From assembly GCF_000829465.1 (NCBI RefSeq), contig NZ_JXAL01000026.1, forward strand, positions 203,714 through 267,713: a stretch of 64,000 bases of DNA. The letters run 5' to 3'. How positions within the stretch are numbered: the first letter of the stretch is position 1; each line of letters begins with the position of its first letter. The position numbers and the translations under genes were made by a program. This DNA comes from Cohnella kolymensis (lineage in GTDB: Bacteria; Bacillota; Bacilli; Paenibacillales; Paenibacillaceae). The notes beneath the pieces were generated by a model. It saw only the letters and a list, made by a program, of their open reading frames with translations, searched no databases and was not told the DNA's origin. Of this stretch, positions 49,812 through 58,544 are shown piece after piece.

Positions 49812-50570
49812 TTACTGGGCGATCTGGTCCTTGATGTTTTGAAGAATTTTTTTCTCGAGACGACTGACCTGAACTTGAGAGATACCGAGGCGGCTGGCGA
49901 CCTCCGACTGGGTTTGGTCGCGGAAATAACGCAGGAACACGATTAGGCGCTCACGGTCGCTTAAGCCTTGAATCGCTTCGGTCAGCGCGAGCTTATCGAA
50001 CCATTTGTCCTGAGATTCATCCGCAATCTGGTCCATGAGCGTGATAGGATCGCCGTCGTTCTCGAACACCGTCTCGTGAATGGAGGCCGGCGGTTTGTTC
50101 GCTTCCTGCGCAAATACGATTTCCTCGGGAGAAACACCGAGCTCCTCGGCGACTTCGCTGATTGTAGGCGACCGGCCGTTAAGCTTGGACAGCTCGTCCT
50201 TCACCTTGCGGACGCGGTTGGCCAATTCTTTCAGCGAGCGGCTAACCTTCAGCGTTCCGTCATCCCGCAGAAATCTTTGAATTTCCCCGATAATCATCGG
50301 CACTGCGTATGTTGAAAATTTCACGTCAAAAGAGAGATCGAACTTATCGACCGATTTTAGCAATCCGATGCATCCGATTTGGAATAGATCGTCGCTGTCG
50401 TATCCTCGATTCGAGAAACGCTGAACGACCGACCAAACCAGCCGGATATTGCTGCCTACTAGCGTGTCCCGCGCGGTGGTATCTCCGGATTGACTGAGCG
50501 CGATGAGGCGCTTTACTTCGCTGTCATCCAAAAATGCCGGCGGAGACGATCGTTTCCATTCCATTTCCAT
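49812..50570 (-). CDS. sigF: RNA polymerase sigma-F factor
   Basis: This 252-residue sigma factor is the first forespore-specific one. Region 2 has RLVWSVVQRFSNRGYDSDDL and FQIGCIGLLKSVDKFD; then come FSTYAVPMIIGEIQRFLRDD and SRSLKELANRV. Region 4 has TQSEVASRLGISQVQVSRLE. It is held inactive by SpoIIAB until the septum forms. It is the third gene of spoIIAA-spoIIAB-sigF, 25 bases after spoIIAB. Length matches the family. Confidence 0.98.
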   Translation of the reverse strand: MEMEWKRSSPPAFLDDSEVKRLIALSQSGDTTARDTLVGSNIRLVWSVVQRFSNRGYDSDDLFQIGCIGLLKSVDKFDLSFDVKFSTYAVPMIIGEIQRFLRDDGTLKVSRSLKELANRVRKVKDELSKLNGRSPTISEVAEELGVSPEEIVFAQEANKPPASIHETVFENDGDPITLMDQIADESQDKWFDKLALTEAIQGLSDRERLIVFLRYFRDQTQSEVASRLGISQVQVSRLEKKILQNIKDQIAQ

Positions 50571-50595
50571 GGCTCCAACCCCTGCCGCGCGGTTT

Positions 50596-51042
50596 TTAGT
50601 TGAACATTGCTTTCTTCGATTCGATCCGTTTTTTCATCCGCAGCGTTGTTCCGCCTTCAGGCGTACTGACGGCGTCAAACTCATCCATAAAGTTCTCCAT
50701 GATCGTAAAGCCCATTCCGGAACGCTCCAGCTCCGGACGTGACGTATAGAGCGGCTGCCGCGCCAGCTCCAAATCTTCTATGCCGCCGCCCTGGTCACTG
50801 ATAGAGATCGAAACCATATCGCCGTCGATTTCGGCCTCCACAGTCACAATGCCATGAGTGCTGCCGTTATAGCCGTGGATAATGGCGTTCGTTACCGCTT
50901 CCGACACGACCGTCTTGATCTCGTCCAGCTGCTCCATCGTCGGGTCCAGCTGGGTTACGAAGGCCGCGACGCTGATTCTTGCGAACGCCTCATTTTCGGA
51001 ACGGCTGGCAAACGAAAGCTTCATATGATTGTGTCCGCTCAT
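50596..51042 (-). CDS. spoIIAB: Anti-sigma-F factor SpoIIAB
   Basis: This 148-residue GHKL-fold kinase has the N-box [16 protein letters not shown], the G1 box [20 protein letters not shown] and the [17 protein letters not shown] region with the ATP lid. It binds sigma-F, and it phosphorylates SpoIIAA on serine. The ATG at 51042 overlaps the spoIIAA stop (ATGA) with GGAGG upstream. A methionine six codons later (MKLSF) also fits the family start and cannot be excluded. Confidence 0.97.
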   Translation of the reverse strand: MSGHNHMKLSFASRSENEAFARISVAAFVTQLDPTMEQLDEIKTVVSEAVTNAIIHGYNGSTHGIVTVEAEIDGDMVSISISDQGGGIEDLELARQPLYTSRPELERSGMGFTIMENFMDEFDAVSTPEGGTTLRMKKRIESKKAMFN

Positions 51043-51392
51043 GATACGACCTCCAGACTGGCTACCGCCGACCGCTCGGTCTCGTATGCATTGATAATTT
51101 TGAACAACCCGGACAATTCGAACAGCCGCTTAACGTTCGCCTGAATATCGGAAACTACCATTTTCCCGCCGCGGCCCTTCACCAATTTGTAACGTCCCAA
51201 AATAACGCCGAGACCCGAGCTGTCCATGAACTGCAGCTCCTTCAAGCTAAGCACCACGTGATCGCATCTGCCCCGGAGTATAGCGTCCTCCATTTTGAAA
51301 CGGACGATGTCCGCAGTATGATGATCCAATTCTCCTCTTAGCCGAACGATCAACACGTTGCGATGCTGCTCCAGCTCGACCTGTAAGCTCAT
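51039..51392 (-). CDS. spoIIAA: Anti-anti-sigma factor SpoIIAA
   Basis: This is a 117-residue STAS-domain protein. The phosphorylated serine is in [15 protein letters not shown], the family signature, and [15 protein letters not shown] is the N-terminal block. When dephosphorylated by SpoIIE it frees sigma-F from SpoIIAB. The ATG at 51392 matches the MSL start of the B. subtilis protein with GGAGGGGG about ten bases upstream; another ATG two codons earlier is possible. A sigma-H promoter with a fitting spacer lies upstream. Confidence 0.97.
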   Translation of the reverse strand: MSLQVELEQHRNVLIVRLRGELDHHTADIVRFKMEDAILRGRCDHVVLSLKELQFMDSSGLGVILGRYKLVKGRGGKMVVSDIQANVKRLFELSGLFKIINAYETERSAVASLEVVS

Positions 51393-51474
51393 TCCCATTT
51401 CCCCCTCCCATTGTTGAAGCCCAGTTGATCACCAGCACCGTCACCGGCAAGCCGACCCGGCTGCTTCGTCACCA

Positions 51475-51500
51475 ATTCTACGAGCGGCGGTCCCATTCCT
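51475..51500 (-). promoter_or_regulatory. Sigma-H promoter of the spoIIA operon
   Basis: On the minus strand AGGAATG, a 12-base spacer and GTAGAAT fit the sigma-H pattern (RNAGGAWWW-N11/12-RNNGAAT). The spoIIA operon is a classic sigma-H and Spo0A~P target. Confidence 0.65.
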
Positions 51501-51554
51501 GCCCCCCGACAAAACTAGAAACAACGTTTCTTAACACGACAAAATAAGCGAAAG

Positions 51555-51585
51555 AGGCGGCGACGAAATAACCGTCAAACCGCCT
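51555..51585 (-). terminator. Weak terminator-like hairpin after dacF
   Basis: On the minus strand AGGCGG-TTT-GACG...CGTCG-CCGCCT forms an interrupted stem followed by CTTTCGCTTATTTT. Partial read-through from dacF into spoIIA, known in B. subtilis, would remain possible. Confidence 0.4.
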
Positions 51586-51596
51586 TTGTTCCCTGA

Positions 51597-52802
51597 CTAA
51601 CCGACTAGGAACAGCTGCCCCGTCACTCTTTTGAGCAATGTCCACCAGCCGGCACGATCGACCGCGACGGGCGATTCCACCGGAAACTCTTTGACTACTT
51701 GATCTCCGCGGTAGACGACTAATTTACCGATCGGTTCGCCGTTCTCGATCGGTGCCTTCACGGATTCGTTAAGCACCAATTCATGACGGATGCCTTTCCC
51801 CGCATCGCCTTTTTTAACCAGGATGCTGTAGGAATGCTTCGCCACCAAAGGCACCTTGTTTACTTTGCCTTTCTCCACGGTCAGCGTGCCGATCGCGTCG
51901 CCCTTCTTGTAAAGCGGAACATTCGTATACTGCGCAAAAGCATAATCGAACAAATGGGACACTTCTGCGTTGCGCGTTTTCGTGTTCGGCTCTCCCATCA
52001 CGACCGCAATGAGACGCAGATTATCGCGCCGCGCGGTGGCGGACAAACAGAACTTGGCTTCGCTTGTAAAACCTGTTTTCAATCCATCCGCGCCGTGGTA
52101 GAAACGAACGAGCTTATTCGTATTCACGAGCCAAAAAGGCTTCGCGGTGTCTTTGCGCAAGTAGTCCTGATAGAGCCCGGTGTACTTGGTAATATCTTCA
52201 TATTTAAGCAGCTCGCGGGACATCAAAGCGATATCGTGCGCAGAAGACACATGTCCTTCTGCCGGCAGGCCGTTGCAATTGACGAACCTTGTGTCTTTCA
52301 TTCCCAATTGTTCGGCCTTTTCGTTCATCATGGCGACGAATTGCTGCTCGCTTCCGGCGAGCTTCTCGGCAAGCGCGACGGATGCGTCATTGCCCGAAGC
52401 CATCGCGACGCCCTTAATCATTTCCTCAACAGTCATCTCTTCGCCGGTCTCCAGGAAAATTTGCGAGCCGCCCATGGAAGCCGCATATTCGCTTGTTTGG
52501 ACCTTGTCAGACAGCTTCAGGCGTCCTTCGTCAATCGCTTCCATAACAAGCAGCATGGTCATGATTTTCGTAATGCTCGCCGGCGGCAGCGCAGCATTGC
52601 TGTTCTTCTCGTAAATGACAGTACCGCTGTCCGCGTCCATCAGAATGGCCGACCGTGCGTTTGCCGCCAAGTCGGCTGCCGGGCCGCCCGGCTTTCCTTT
52701 CGCTTCCTCCGCCCAAACGGCGGACGGCAGCGCCCCCAGGCTTATAGCCAAAGCTAATGTGAAAAGACGAAAACACATTTTACGAACACGGTAAGGTGTC
52801 AA
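51597..52802 (-). CDS. dacF: D-alanyl-D-alanine carboxypeptidase DacF
   Basis: This 401-residue PBP5-type enzyme has a signal peptide (FRLFTLALAISLGALPSAVWA), the catalytic SITK, SGN and KTG (GLKTGFTSE) and a C-terminal membrane-binding helix ending LLKRVTGQLFLVG. It trims peptides in the germ cell wall and cortex. The TTG at 52802 is preferred: AGGAGGGG lies eight bases before it, whereas in-frame ATGs further up lie at the predicted transcription start. It lies upstream of spoIIAA, as in B. subtilis, and a sigma-F promoter candidate precedes it. Confidence 0.93.
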   Translation of the reverse strand: MTPYRVRKMCFRLFTLALAISLGALPSAVWAEEAKGKPGGPAADLAANARSAILMDADSGTVIYEKNSNAALPPASITKIMTMLLVMEAIDEGRLKLSDKVQTSEYAASMGGSQIFLETGEEMTVEEMIKGVAMASGNDASVALAEKLAGSEQQFVAMMNEKAEQLGMKDTRFVNCNGLPAEGHVSSAHDIALMSRELLKYEDITKYTGLYQDYLRKDTAKPFWLVNTNKLVRFYHGADGLKTGFTSEAKFCLSATARRDNLRLIAVVMGEPNTKTRNAEVSHLFDYAFAQYTNVPLYKKGDAIGTLTVEKGKVNKVPLVAKHSYSILVKKGDAGKGIRHELVLNESVKAPIENGEPIGKLVVYRGDQVVKEFPVESPVAVDRAGWWTLLKRVTGQLFLVG

Positions 52803-52854
52803 AGCTGACTTCCCCTCCTGCGGCCGCATGTCGGCCATGGTTACTTCTTCCCAT

Positions 52855-52884
52855 CAGTTTGTCCGTCTGCGAAGAAAAATATTC
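52855..52884 (-). promoter_or_regulatory. Sigma-F promoter candidate for dacF
   Basis: On the minus strand GAATA, 15 bases and GGACAAACTG are found; the -10 half fits GGNNANANTR fully and the -35 half fits 4 of 5. B. subtilis dacF is a sigma-F gene. Confidence 0.5.
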
Positions 52885-52899
52885 CAGTGCATAAAAACA

Positions 52900-52932
52900 A
52901 AAAAACTTGGTCCGGCCGAAGCCGAACCAAGT
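52900..52932 (-). terminator. Terminator after dut
   Basis: On the minus strand ACTTGGTTCGGC-TTCG-GCCGGACCAAGT is followed by TTTTTTTGTTTTT, directly past the dut stop. The TTCG loop and long stem make it strong. Confidence 0.93.
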
Positions 52933-52934
52933 CT

Positions 52935-53378
52935 TTATTTGCCTGTATGCCCAAAGCCGCCTTCACCCCGCGGGGTATCCGGCAGCGCATCCACTTCTTC
53001 CAGCCATACATGAGGAACCCTCTGGAACACCATTTGGGCGATTCGCTCACCCCGCTGAATCGTGAACGGTTCTTGACCCAAGTTGATGAGCAGCACCTTC
53101 ACTTCGCCGCGATAGTCGGCGTCGATCGTACCCGGCGTGTTCAAGCAAGTAATGCCATGTTTATAAGCTAATCCGCTGCGCGGACGGATCTGAGCCTCCA
53201 GCTCCGCAGGCATCGCCATGGCGAAGCCGGCAGGCACAAGAGCGCGTTCACCCGGAGCAAGCACTAGGGGCTCCGTCACGGCCGCATGAAGATCGAATCC
53301 CGCCGCCGCCTCGGACATCCGGCGCGGCAGAGCGACGTCTTCATTCCCCGGCAGCCGCTTCAATTGGATTGGATACAA
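52935..53378 (-). CDS. dut: dUTP pyrophosphatase
   Basis: This is a 147-residue homotrimer-type dUTPase. The five motifs are seen as GFDLHAAV, RPRSGLAYKHG, TPGTIDADYRGEVKV, RGERIAQMVFQ and, at the C-terminus, RGEGGFGHTGK, where T replaces the more common G-S-T. It removes dUTP and yields dUMP. The TTG at 53378 has GGGAGG nearby and gives a family-like start (YPIQLKRL). It overlaps the end of mlpA by 38 bases. It sits between mlpA and dacF, not its position in B. subtilis. Confidence 0.95.
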   Translation of the reverse strand: MYPIQLKRLPGNEDVALPRRMSEAAAGFDLHAAVTEPLVLAPGERALVPAGFAMAMPAELEAQIRPRSGLAYKHGITCLNTPGTIDADYRGEVKVLLINLGQEPFTIQRGERIAQMVFQRVPHVWLEEVDALPDTPRGEGGFGHTGK

Positions 53379-54621
53379 CGAAGTCCCTCCCGCTTCCCGA
53401 CAACACATTATCATCCGCGCCGACCAATGCGACGGCGCTTTGTTTCTCCATCATCGTGTCCATGATTCCATTCACATCGGACAACGTCACATTATCGATC
53501 CGCTCAAGCATTTCATCCAGCGTATAGTGACGGCCGAGCATCAGCTCGTTTTTACCCAAACGGTTCATTCGGCTGCTGGTGCTTTCGAGGCTCAAGATGA
53601 GGTTGCCTTTCAACTGCTCTTTGCCGCGTGACAGCTCATCTTCACTTAAGCCTTTCGCAGCAATTTCTCCCAGCAATTCCATAGTCAAATCATATACGTC
53701 CTGCGTTTGTTTCGGTGCTGTTCCTGCATATACGGTGAACAGTCCGCTGTCCGCATAGGAGGTATGGTAAGAGTAGACGGAATAAGCGAGCCCGCGCTTC
53801 TCCCTGATTTCCTGAAACAGCCGCGAACTCATACCGCCGCCTATTGTGTTGTTAAGCAAAATCATCGCATAAAGGTTAGGCGCGTCAATCGACAATCCCG
53901 GGAAAGTGAGGCAAAGATGATTCTGCTCCGTCTTTTTACGATGGAATAAAGCTTGGGAGCGAAAGACCGGCACTGTCAGATCCGGCTCTTCGCCTTTATT
54001 GTCAAATTTGCCGAAATGCTTCTCCAGAAGCTCCAGCACTTCTTCACCGACATTGCCGGCGATACTGATCACCGTATTGTCGACGCGGTAACGCTGCCCC
54101 ATATACCTGCGGAGATCCTGAGGGCCCATCGCGTTAAGTCGATCGGCCGTTCCGAGAATCGAGTACGCCAGCGGATGTCCGTCAAAAGCGGCACGCGACG
54201 CCAAATCATGTACCGTATCGTCCGGCGTGTCCTCGTACATCGAGATTTCTTCAAGAATAACGTTCTTCTCTTTCGCCAATTCCGTTTCCGCCATCTGCGA
54301 TTCAAAAAACATGTCCGATAATATATCGACTGCTATCGGCAAGTGCTGGTCCAGCACTTTGGCGTAATAACATGTATATTCCTTAGAAGTGAAGGCATTG
54401 ACATTGCCGCCGATGCCGTCAAAACGGTCGGCGATTTCTTTAGCGCTGTATCGCTCCGTCCCTTTGAACAGCATGTGCTCAATGAAATGGGAGATTCCGT
54501 TATCTTCCGGGCTTTCGTAACGGGAGCCGGTTTTCACCCAGATGCCGAACGACACCGACCGGAAGGTCGGGATAGATTCGATCATCACACGCAGTCCGTT
54601 CTTAAGCTGATATTTTTTCAC
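53341..54621 (-). CDS. mlpA: M16 family zinc protease (MlpA/YmxG)
   Basis: This is a 426-residue insulinase-type protease. The inverted zinc motif is HFIEHMLFKG (HxxEH), with the third ligand glutamate in the EKNVILEEISMYED region. The C-terminal half holds the family RLFQEIREKRGLAYSVYSY. The cytosolic enzyme is thought to degrade short or damaged proteins; the B. subtilis homologue affects aprE expression. GTG at 54621 is used because AAAGGGGG precedes it and KKYQLKNGLRV is the usual start. It follows ylxY after about 60 bases, as in B. subtilis. Confidence 0.94.
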   Translation of the reverse strand: MKKYQLKNGLRVMIESIPTFRSVSFGIWVKTGSRYESPEDNGISHFIEHMLFKGTERYSAKEIADRFDGIGGNVNAFTSKEYTCYYAKVLDQHLPIAVDILSDMFFESQMAETELAKEKNVILEEISMYEDTPDDTVHDLASRAAFDGHPLAYSILGTADRLNAMGPQDLRRYMGQRYRVDNTVISIAGNVGEEVLELLEKHFGKFDNKGEEPDLTVPVFRSQALFHRKKTEQNHLCLTFPGLSIDAPNLYAMILLNNTIGGGMSSRLFQEIREKRGLAYSVYSYHTSYADSGLFTVYAGTAPKQTQDVYDLTMELLGEIAAKGLSEDELSRGKEQLKGNLILSLESTSSRMNRLGKNELMLGRHYTLDEMLERIDNVTLSDVNGIMDTMMEKQSAVALVGADDNVLSGSGRDFVVSNPIEAAAGE

Positions 54622-54683
54622 CCGTTTTCCCCCTTTGAAGAATGATACCACTATATCAAATTCCGACATTTGCCACAACCGAC

Positions 54684-55664
54684 TTATACCCTATCGGCGG
54701 AGAGCGTTTCGGATACGGTCCCCAGCGAGAAGCCTCTGGCTTTGATTACCTTGATCATTCCTTTCAGAGCGCCTTGGGAAGTGGGTGTGGGATGCATCAA
54801 AATAAGACTTCCGGCACTGACGCGAGAGGAGACTTTGGCGATCACGGATGAGGAAGGAGGTTTTCTCCAGTCGAGTGTGTCCAACGTCCATAGAACGGTA
54901 CGCAAACCAAATTCCTTGGCCGTCTTGACCGTGCGCATATCGTAATCGCCGGAAGGCGGGGCGAACCAGACGTTACGCGCTCCCAGCTTCTTGAGCAAAG
55001 CTTCCGTGCGCGCAATTTGCGAACGCTGCTGTTCGATGCTTAATTGGCTCATGTTCGGATGGGAATAAGCATGATTGGAAACCTCATGCCCTTTGGCGAT
55101 AATGGTTTTGGCCATATCGGGATTCTTCGCCAGCCAGGAGCCGTCGAAGAAAAAGGTCGCTTTCACGTTCTCCTCTTCCAGAATAGCGAGCATCGGCTCG
55201 AGATGCTCGTCCCCCCAGGCGACGTTGATCATGAGTGCCACCATCGGTTTAGCGGGGTTGCCCCGGTAAATGGGCTGCAGAGGCAAATCCTTCAGATTCA
55301 CCTTCGGCGTTACCTCCCGATACACCCACGGGAATGCCTCGCCCATGCCGGGAAACGCACCGGTGATCTTGGCCTTCTCGTAAGTGGCCTGAACATCGAC
55401 CTCACGTCCGTTGTAGCCGGGTATCGCTTTCCAGATCCGGTCGACAACCGCATCGACAGCCGGAATATTCTGCTTCTCGGCTTCTGTCCGAATCCACTTC
55501 ATTAATTCATCTTCGGCTTTCGAATGAGCAAAAACTGCAGTGGCGGCTGCGTCTTGCTTTACCTCGCTGATAAAAGGCTTAAGCGGACCGTATGTACCTG
55601 CGAACAGCACAACGAGCAGACATAACAGCATCGCCGCGAGTCTTGCCTGCGACGTTTTTCTCAT
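54684..55664 (-). CDS. ylxY: YlxY polysaccharide deacetylase-family protein
   Basis: This 326-residue protein has a signal anchor (about 9-26) and a NodB-fold domain (about 140-320). Where active enzymes have TFDDG, this one has MINVAWGDEH, so the first catalytic residues differ. The metal histidines of NHAYSHPNM remain, and APPSGDYDMR and LILMHP are present. The B. subtilis ylxY, between pnp and mlpA, has the same deviation. It is probably a sporulation- or wall-linked protein, perhaps without deacetylase activity. It lies between pnp (with a terminator) and mlpA. Confidence 0.9.
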   Translation of the reverse strand: MRKTSQARLAAMLLCLLVVLFAGTYGPLKPFISEVKQDAAATAVFAHSKAEDELMKWIRTEAEKQNIPAVDAVVDRIWKAIPGYNGREVDVQATYEKAKITGAFPGMGEAFPWVYREVTPKVNLKDLPLQPIYRGNPAKPMVALMINVAWGDEHLEPMLAILEEENVKATFFFDGSWLAKNPDMAKTIIAKGHEVSNHAYSHPNMSQLSIEQQRSQIARTEALLKKLGARNVWFAPPSGDYDMRTVKTAKEFGLRTVLWTLDTLDWRKPPSSSVIAKVSSRVSAGSLILMHPTPTSQGALKGMIKVIKARGFSLGTVSETLSADRV

Positions 55665-55768
55665 GGTTTCGGCTCACCCCCGTCTCGTCCACACTGCCTC
55701 ATCTTATGCCGAAAAGGCGGGGTTTATGTGCAAGCCGCTCAGAGGAAATCCGTGCTTGCACCAAAACA

Positions 55769-55798
55769 AAAAGAGACCTTCGCTTAGGAGTCTCTTTT
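55769..55798 (-). terminator. Terminator after pnp
   Basis: On the minus strand AAAAGAGAC-TCCTAAGCGAAG-GTCTCTTTT is followed by TGTTTTGG, about 30 bases past the pnp stop. Confidence 0.85.
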
Positions 55799-55825
55799 GT
55801 CCGGCATTATGGAGTTTGCGGAAAA

Positions 55826-57925
55826 TTAAACGGATGCTTGCTCAGAGCCGAGCAGCGCTTTACGGGACAAATTAATGCGGCCCATATTATCGATTTCCGT
55901 TACTTTCACTTCGATCTGATCTCCGATATTCACGACATCCTCGACTTTCGCAACGCGCTCGTTCGCGAGTTGGCTGATATGAACGAGTCCGTCTTTATTC
56001 GGAAGGATTTCGACGAAGCAGCCGAATTTCTCGATGCGCTTAACCGTACCTGTATAGACCTCGCCGACGACGACCTCTTTCACAATACCCTCGATGATGT
56101 TGCGGGCCCTCTGATTGGCTTCCGCATTCGTGGAGGCGATGTAGACGGTGCCGTCCTGCTCGATATCGATTTTAACGCCTGTTTCTTCAATAATCTTGTT
56201 GATGATTTTGCCGCCGGATCCGATAACATCTCGGATTTTGTCCGGATGGATCTTAAGCGTAATAATCTTAGGCGCATATTGGCTTAGCTGTTTACGAGGT
56301 TCCTGCATCGTCTCCAGCATTTTACCCAGGATGAACATACGGCCCTCTTTCGCTTGCTGCAGTGCTTCGGTCAAAATCCCGCGGTCGATCCCGTCGATTT
56401 TGATATCCATCTGAATCGCGGTTACACCGACTGAGGTTCCTGCCACTTTGAAGTCCATATCGCCGAGATGATCTTCCATCCCTTGAATATCCGTCAATAT
56501 GGAAGTATGCTCTCCGTCTTTGATCAATCCCATGGCTACCCCTGCAACCGGCGCCTTGATCGGCACGCCTGCATCCATCATGGCCAGCGTGCTGGCGCAA
56601 ATGCTTGCCTGCGAGGTGGAGCCGTTCGATTCCAAAACTTCAGATACAAGACGGATGGTGTACGGGAACTCCTCTTCCGAAGGGATTACCTTCAGCAATG
56701 CGCGCTCACCCAGTGCCCCGTGGCCGATTTCGCGGCGTCCCGGCGGGCGGAGCGGACGGGCTTCACCGACGGAGAATGGAGGGAAGTTGTAGTGATGCAT
56801 GAATCTCTTGGATTCTGCAAGCCCGATGCCGTCCAGAATTTGGACTTCGCCGAGAGGTCCGAGCGTGCATACGCTGAGCGCCTGCGTTTGACCGCGGGTG
56901 AACAATCCGGAACCGTGAGTACGCGGAAGCAAACCGACATCGCTGGAAATCGGACGGATTTCGGACAATCCGCGTCCGTCTGGACGCACTTTATCATGAG
57001 TGATTAAGCGGCGCACTTCAGTCTTGACGATGTCATACAGCACTTCTTTGACATCTTTCAATTTGCTTGGCTCGTCCGCATATTGCTCGCTGAAATGTTC
57101 AACGGTTTCCGCATTGATCGCGTCAATCGCCTCTTGGCGGGCATGCTTCTCGCCGATACGGACCGCTTCCTGCAAACGGCTTTGAGCGTATTCGGCCACC
57201 GCCTCTTTCACATCTTGATCTACCGCATGCAGCTTGACTGCCATCTTCGGCTGGCCGGCCGAATCTGTCAATTGATCAATCGTGGCTACGATTTTCTTGA
57301 TTTCCTCATGGCCGAACATAATGGCTTCGAGCACGTCGGATTCAGGCACTTCATCGGCTTCCGCTTCCACCATCATGATGGCGTCGCGGGTACCGGCTAC
57401 TACGACATACAGGTCGCTCTTCTCTTCTTGTTCCACCGTCGGGTTAACGATAAACTTACCGTCTACGCGACCGACAATAACACCGCCAACAGGTCCGTTA
57501 AAAGGAACGTTGGATATAGATAGAGCGGCAGAAGTACCGATCATTGCAGCTATTTCGGGAGAACAATCTTGATCTACGCTCATGACAAGGTTTACAATTT
57601 GCACGTCATTGCGGAAACCTTCCGCAAACAGCGGACGGATCGGACGGTCGGTCAGACGGCTCGCGAGAATCGCTTTTTCGCTTGGACGTCCTTCTCTTTT
57701 AATGAAACCGCCGGGAATTTTACCTACGGCGTAGAGCCGCTCTTCGTAATTGACGGTTAGCGGGAAAAAATCAAGATCCTTGGGCTCTGTAGAAGCCGTG
57801 ACGGTGGACAACACCATCGTATCACCATAACGAACGACGACAGCTCCATTCGCCTGCTTGGCCAATCGTCCGGTTTCCAAGCTGAACGGTCGACCGCCAA
57901 GCTGCATTTCAACGCGATGTTCCAA
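55826..57925 (-). CDS. pnp: Polyribonucleotide nucleotidyltransferase (PNPase)
   Basis: This 699-residue enzyme degrades RNA 3' to 5' with phosphate. It has two RNase PH-like domains (about 1-225 and 310-545; [15 protein letters not shown] and the aspartates of [18 protein letters not shown]), a KH domain (about 555-615: [20 protein letters not shown]) and an S1 domain (about 622-690: [19 protein letters not shown]). The usual C-terminal extension is short. It starts with ATG behind GAGGAGGGAC. It follows rpsO, from which a terminator separates it. Confidence 0.98.
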   Translation of the reverse strand: MEHRVEMQLGGRPFSLETGRLAKQANGAVVVRYGDTMVLSTVTASTEPKDLDFFPLTVNYEERLYAVGKIPGGFIKREGRPSEKAILASRLTDRPIRPLFAEGFRNDVQIVNLVMSVDQDCSPEIAAMIGTSAALSISNVPFNGPVGGVIVGRVDGKFIVNPTVEQEEKSDLYVVVAGTRDAIMMVEAEADEVPESDVLEAIMFGHEEIKKIVATIDQLTDSAGQPKMAVKLHAVDQDVKEAVAEYAQSRLQEAVRIGEKHARQEAIDAINAETVEHFSEQYADEPSKLKDVKEVLYDIVKTEVRRLITHDKVRPDGRGLSEIRPISSDVGLLPRTHGSGLFTRGQTQALSVCTLGPLGEVQILDGIGLAESKRFMHHYNFPPFSVGEARPLRPPGRREIGHGALGERALLKVIPSEEEFPYTIRLVSEVLESNGSTSQASICASTLAMMDAGVPIKAPVAGVAMGLIKDGEHTSILTDIQGMEDHLGDMDFKVAGTSVGVTAIQMDIKIDGIDRGILTEALQQAKEGRMFILGKMLETMQEPRKQLSQYAPKIITLKIHPDKIRDVIGSGGKIINKIIEETGVKIDIEQDGTVYIASTNAEANQRARNIIEGIVKEVVVGEVYTGTVKRIEKFGCFVEILPNKDGLVHISQLANERVAKVEDVVNIGDQIEVKVTEIDNMGRINLSRKALLGSEQASV

Positions 57926-58034
57926 ACAAAGTCCCTCCTCTTATTAACCTTATGTACATTCGCTGCTCTTTCCATTATTTCCTGCCTCGCAGCGTCTTAG
58001 GCATATCCTTGCAGCGGGCATGTCCCCAACATGG

Positions 58035-58093
58035 GAAAAAAGCAACCTGGTGCCATGCGGGCTGTGGAGCCCATTCGGCTATGCAGGTTGCTT
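58035..58093 (-). terminator. Terminator between rpsO and pnp
   Basis: On the minus strand AAGCAACCTG...CAGGTTGCTT, with an inner GGGCT/AGCCC hairpin, is followed by TTTTTT. It ends or attenuates the rpsO message before pnp. Confidence 0.88.
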
Positions 58094-58105
58094 TCGGCCA
58101 GAAAA

Positions 58106-58375
58106 TTAACGGCGCAAGCCCAATGTTGCGATCAGGGCGCTGTACCGGCTGATATCTTTGTTCTTCAAGTACGCCAGCAGCTTACGGCGTTGACCAACCA
58201 TCTTCAGCAAACCGCGGCGGGAGTGGTGATCTTTCTTGTGCTCCCTAAAGTGATTCGTGAGATTGTTGATATTCTCCGTAAGGATAGCGATCTGGACTTC
58301 CGGGGATCCGGTGTCCGTCGGGTGTGTCTTGTGCTGATCGATCAGCTCTTGTTTACGCTCTTGCGTCAATGCCAT
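58106..58375 (-). CDS. rpsO: 30S ribosomal protein S15
   Basis: This 89-residue ribosomal protein binds 16S rRNA in the central domain. Marks are [34 protein letters not shown] and the C-terminal [23 protein letters not shown] precedes the ATG. A sigma-A promoter lies about 120 bases upstream, and the leader between them has small hairpins, such as CGGCCTATGCCG, that could serve autogenous control by S15. Confidence 0.98.
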   Translation of the reverse strand: MALTQERKQELIDQHKTHPTDTGSPEVQIAILTENINNLTNHFREHKKDHHSRRGLLKMVGQRRKLLAYLKNKDISRYSALIATLGLRR

Positions 58376-58496
58376 CCTTGTTCACCTCCTTCATTAGAAT
58401 CGCCGTCAGCCTCGCAGGCGTCGGTGAGGGCGCGCTGCCAAGCCAAGGTTCCGTGTGCTTCCTCGTCGGCATAGGCCGATTTCAGCAACGTGTATT

Positions 58497-58526
58497 AGTA
58501 TATCATATTGGCGCTGCCGGGTACAA
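58497..58526 (-). promoter_or_regulatory. Sigma-A promoter of rpsO
   Basis: On the minus strand TTGTAC, an 18-base spacer and TATACT lie about 120 bases before rpsO, just after the ribF stop. Confidence 0.6.
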
Positions 58527-58544
58527 TGGTGTTCGCCAAAACGT

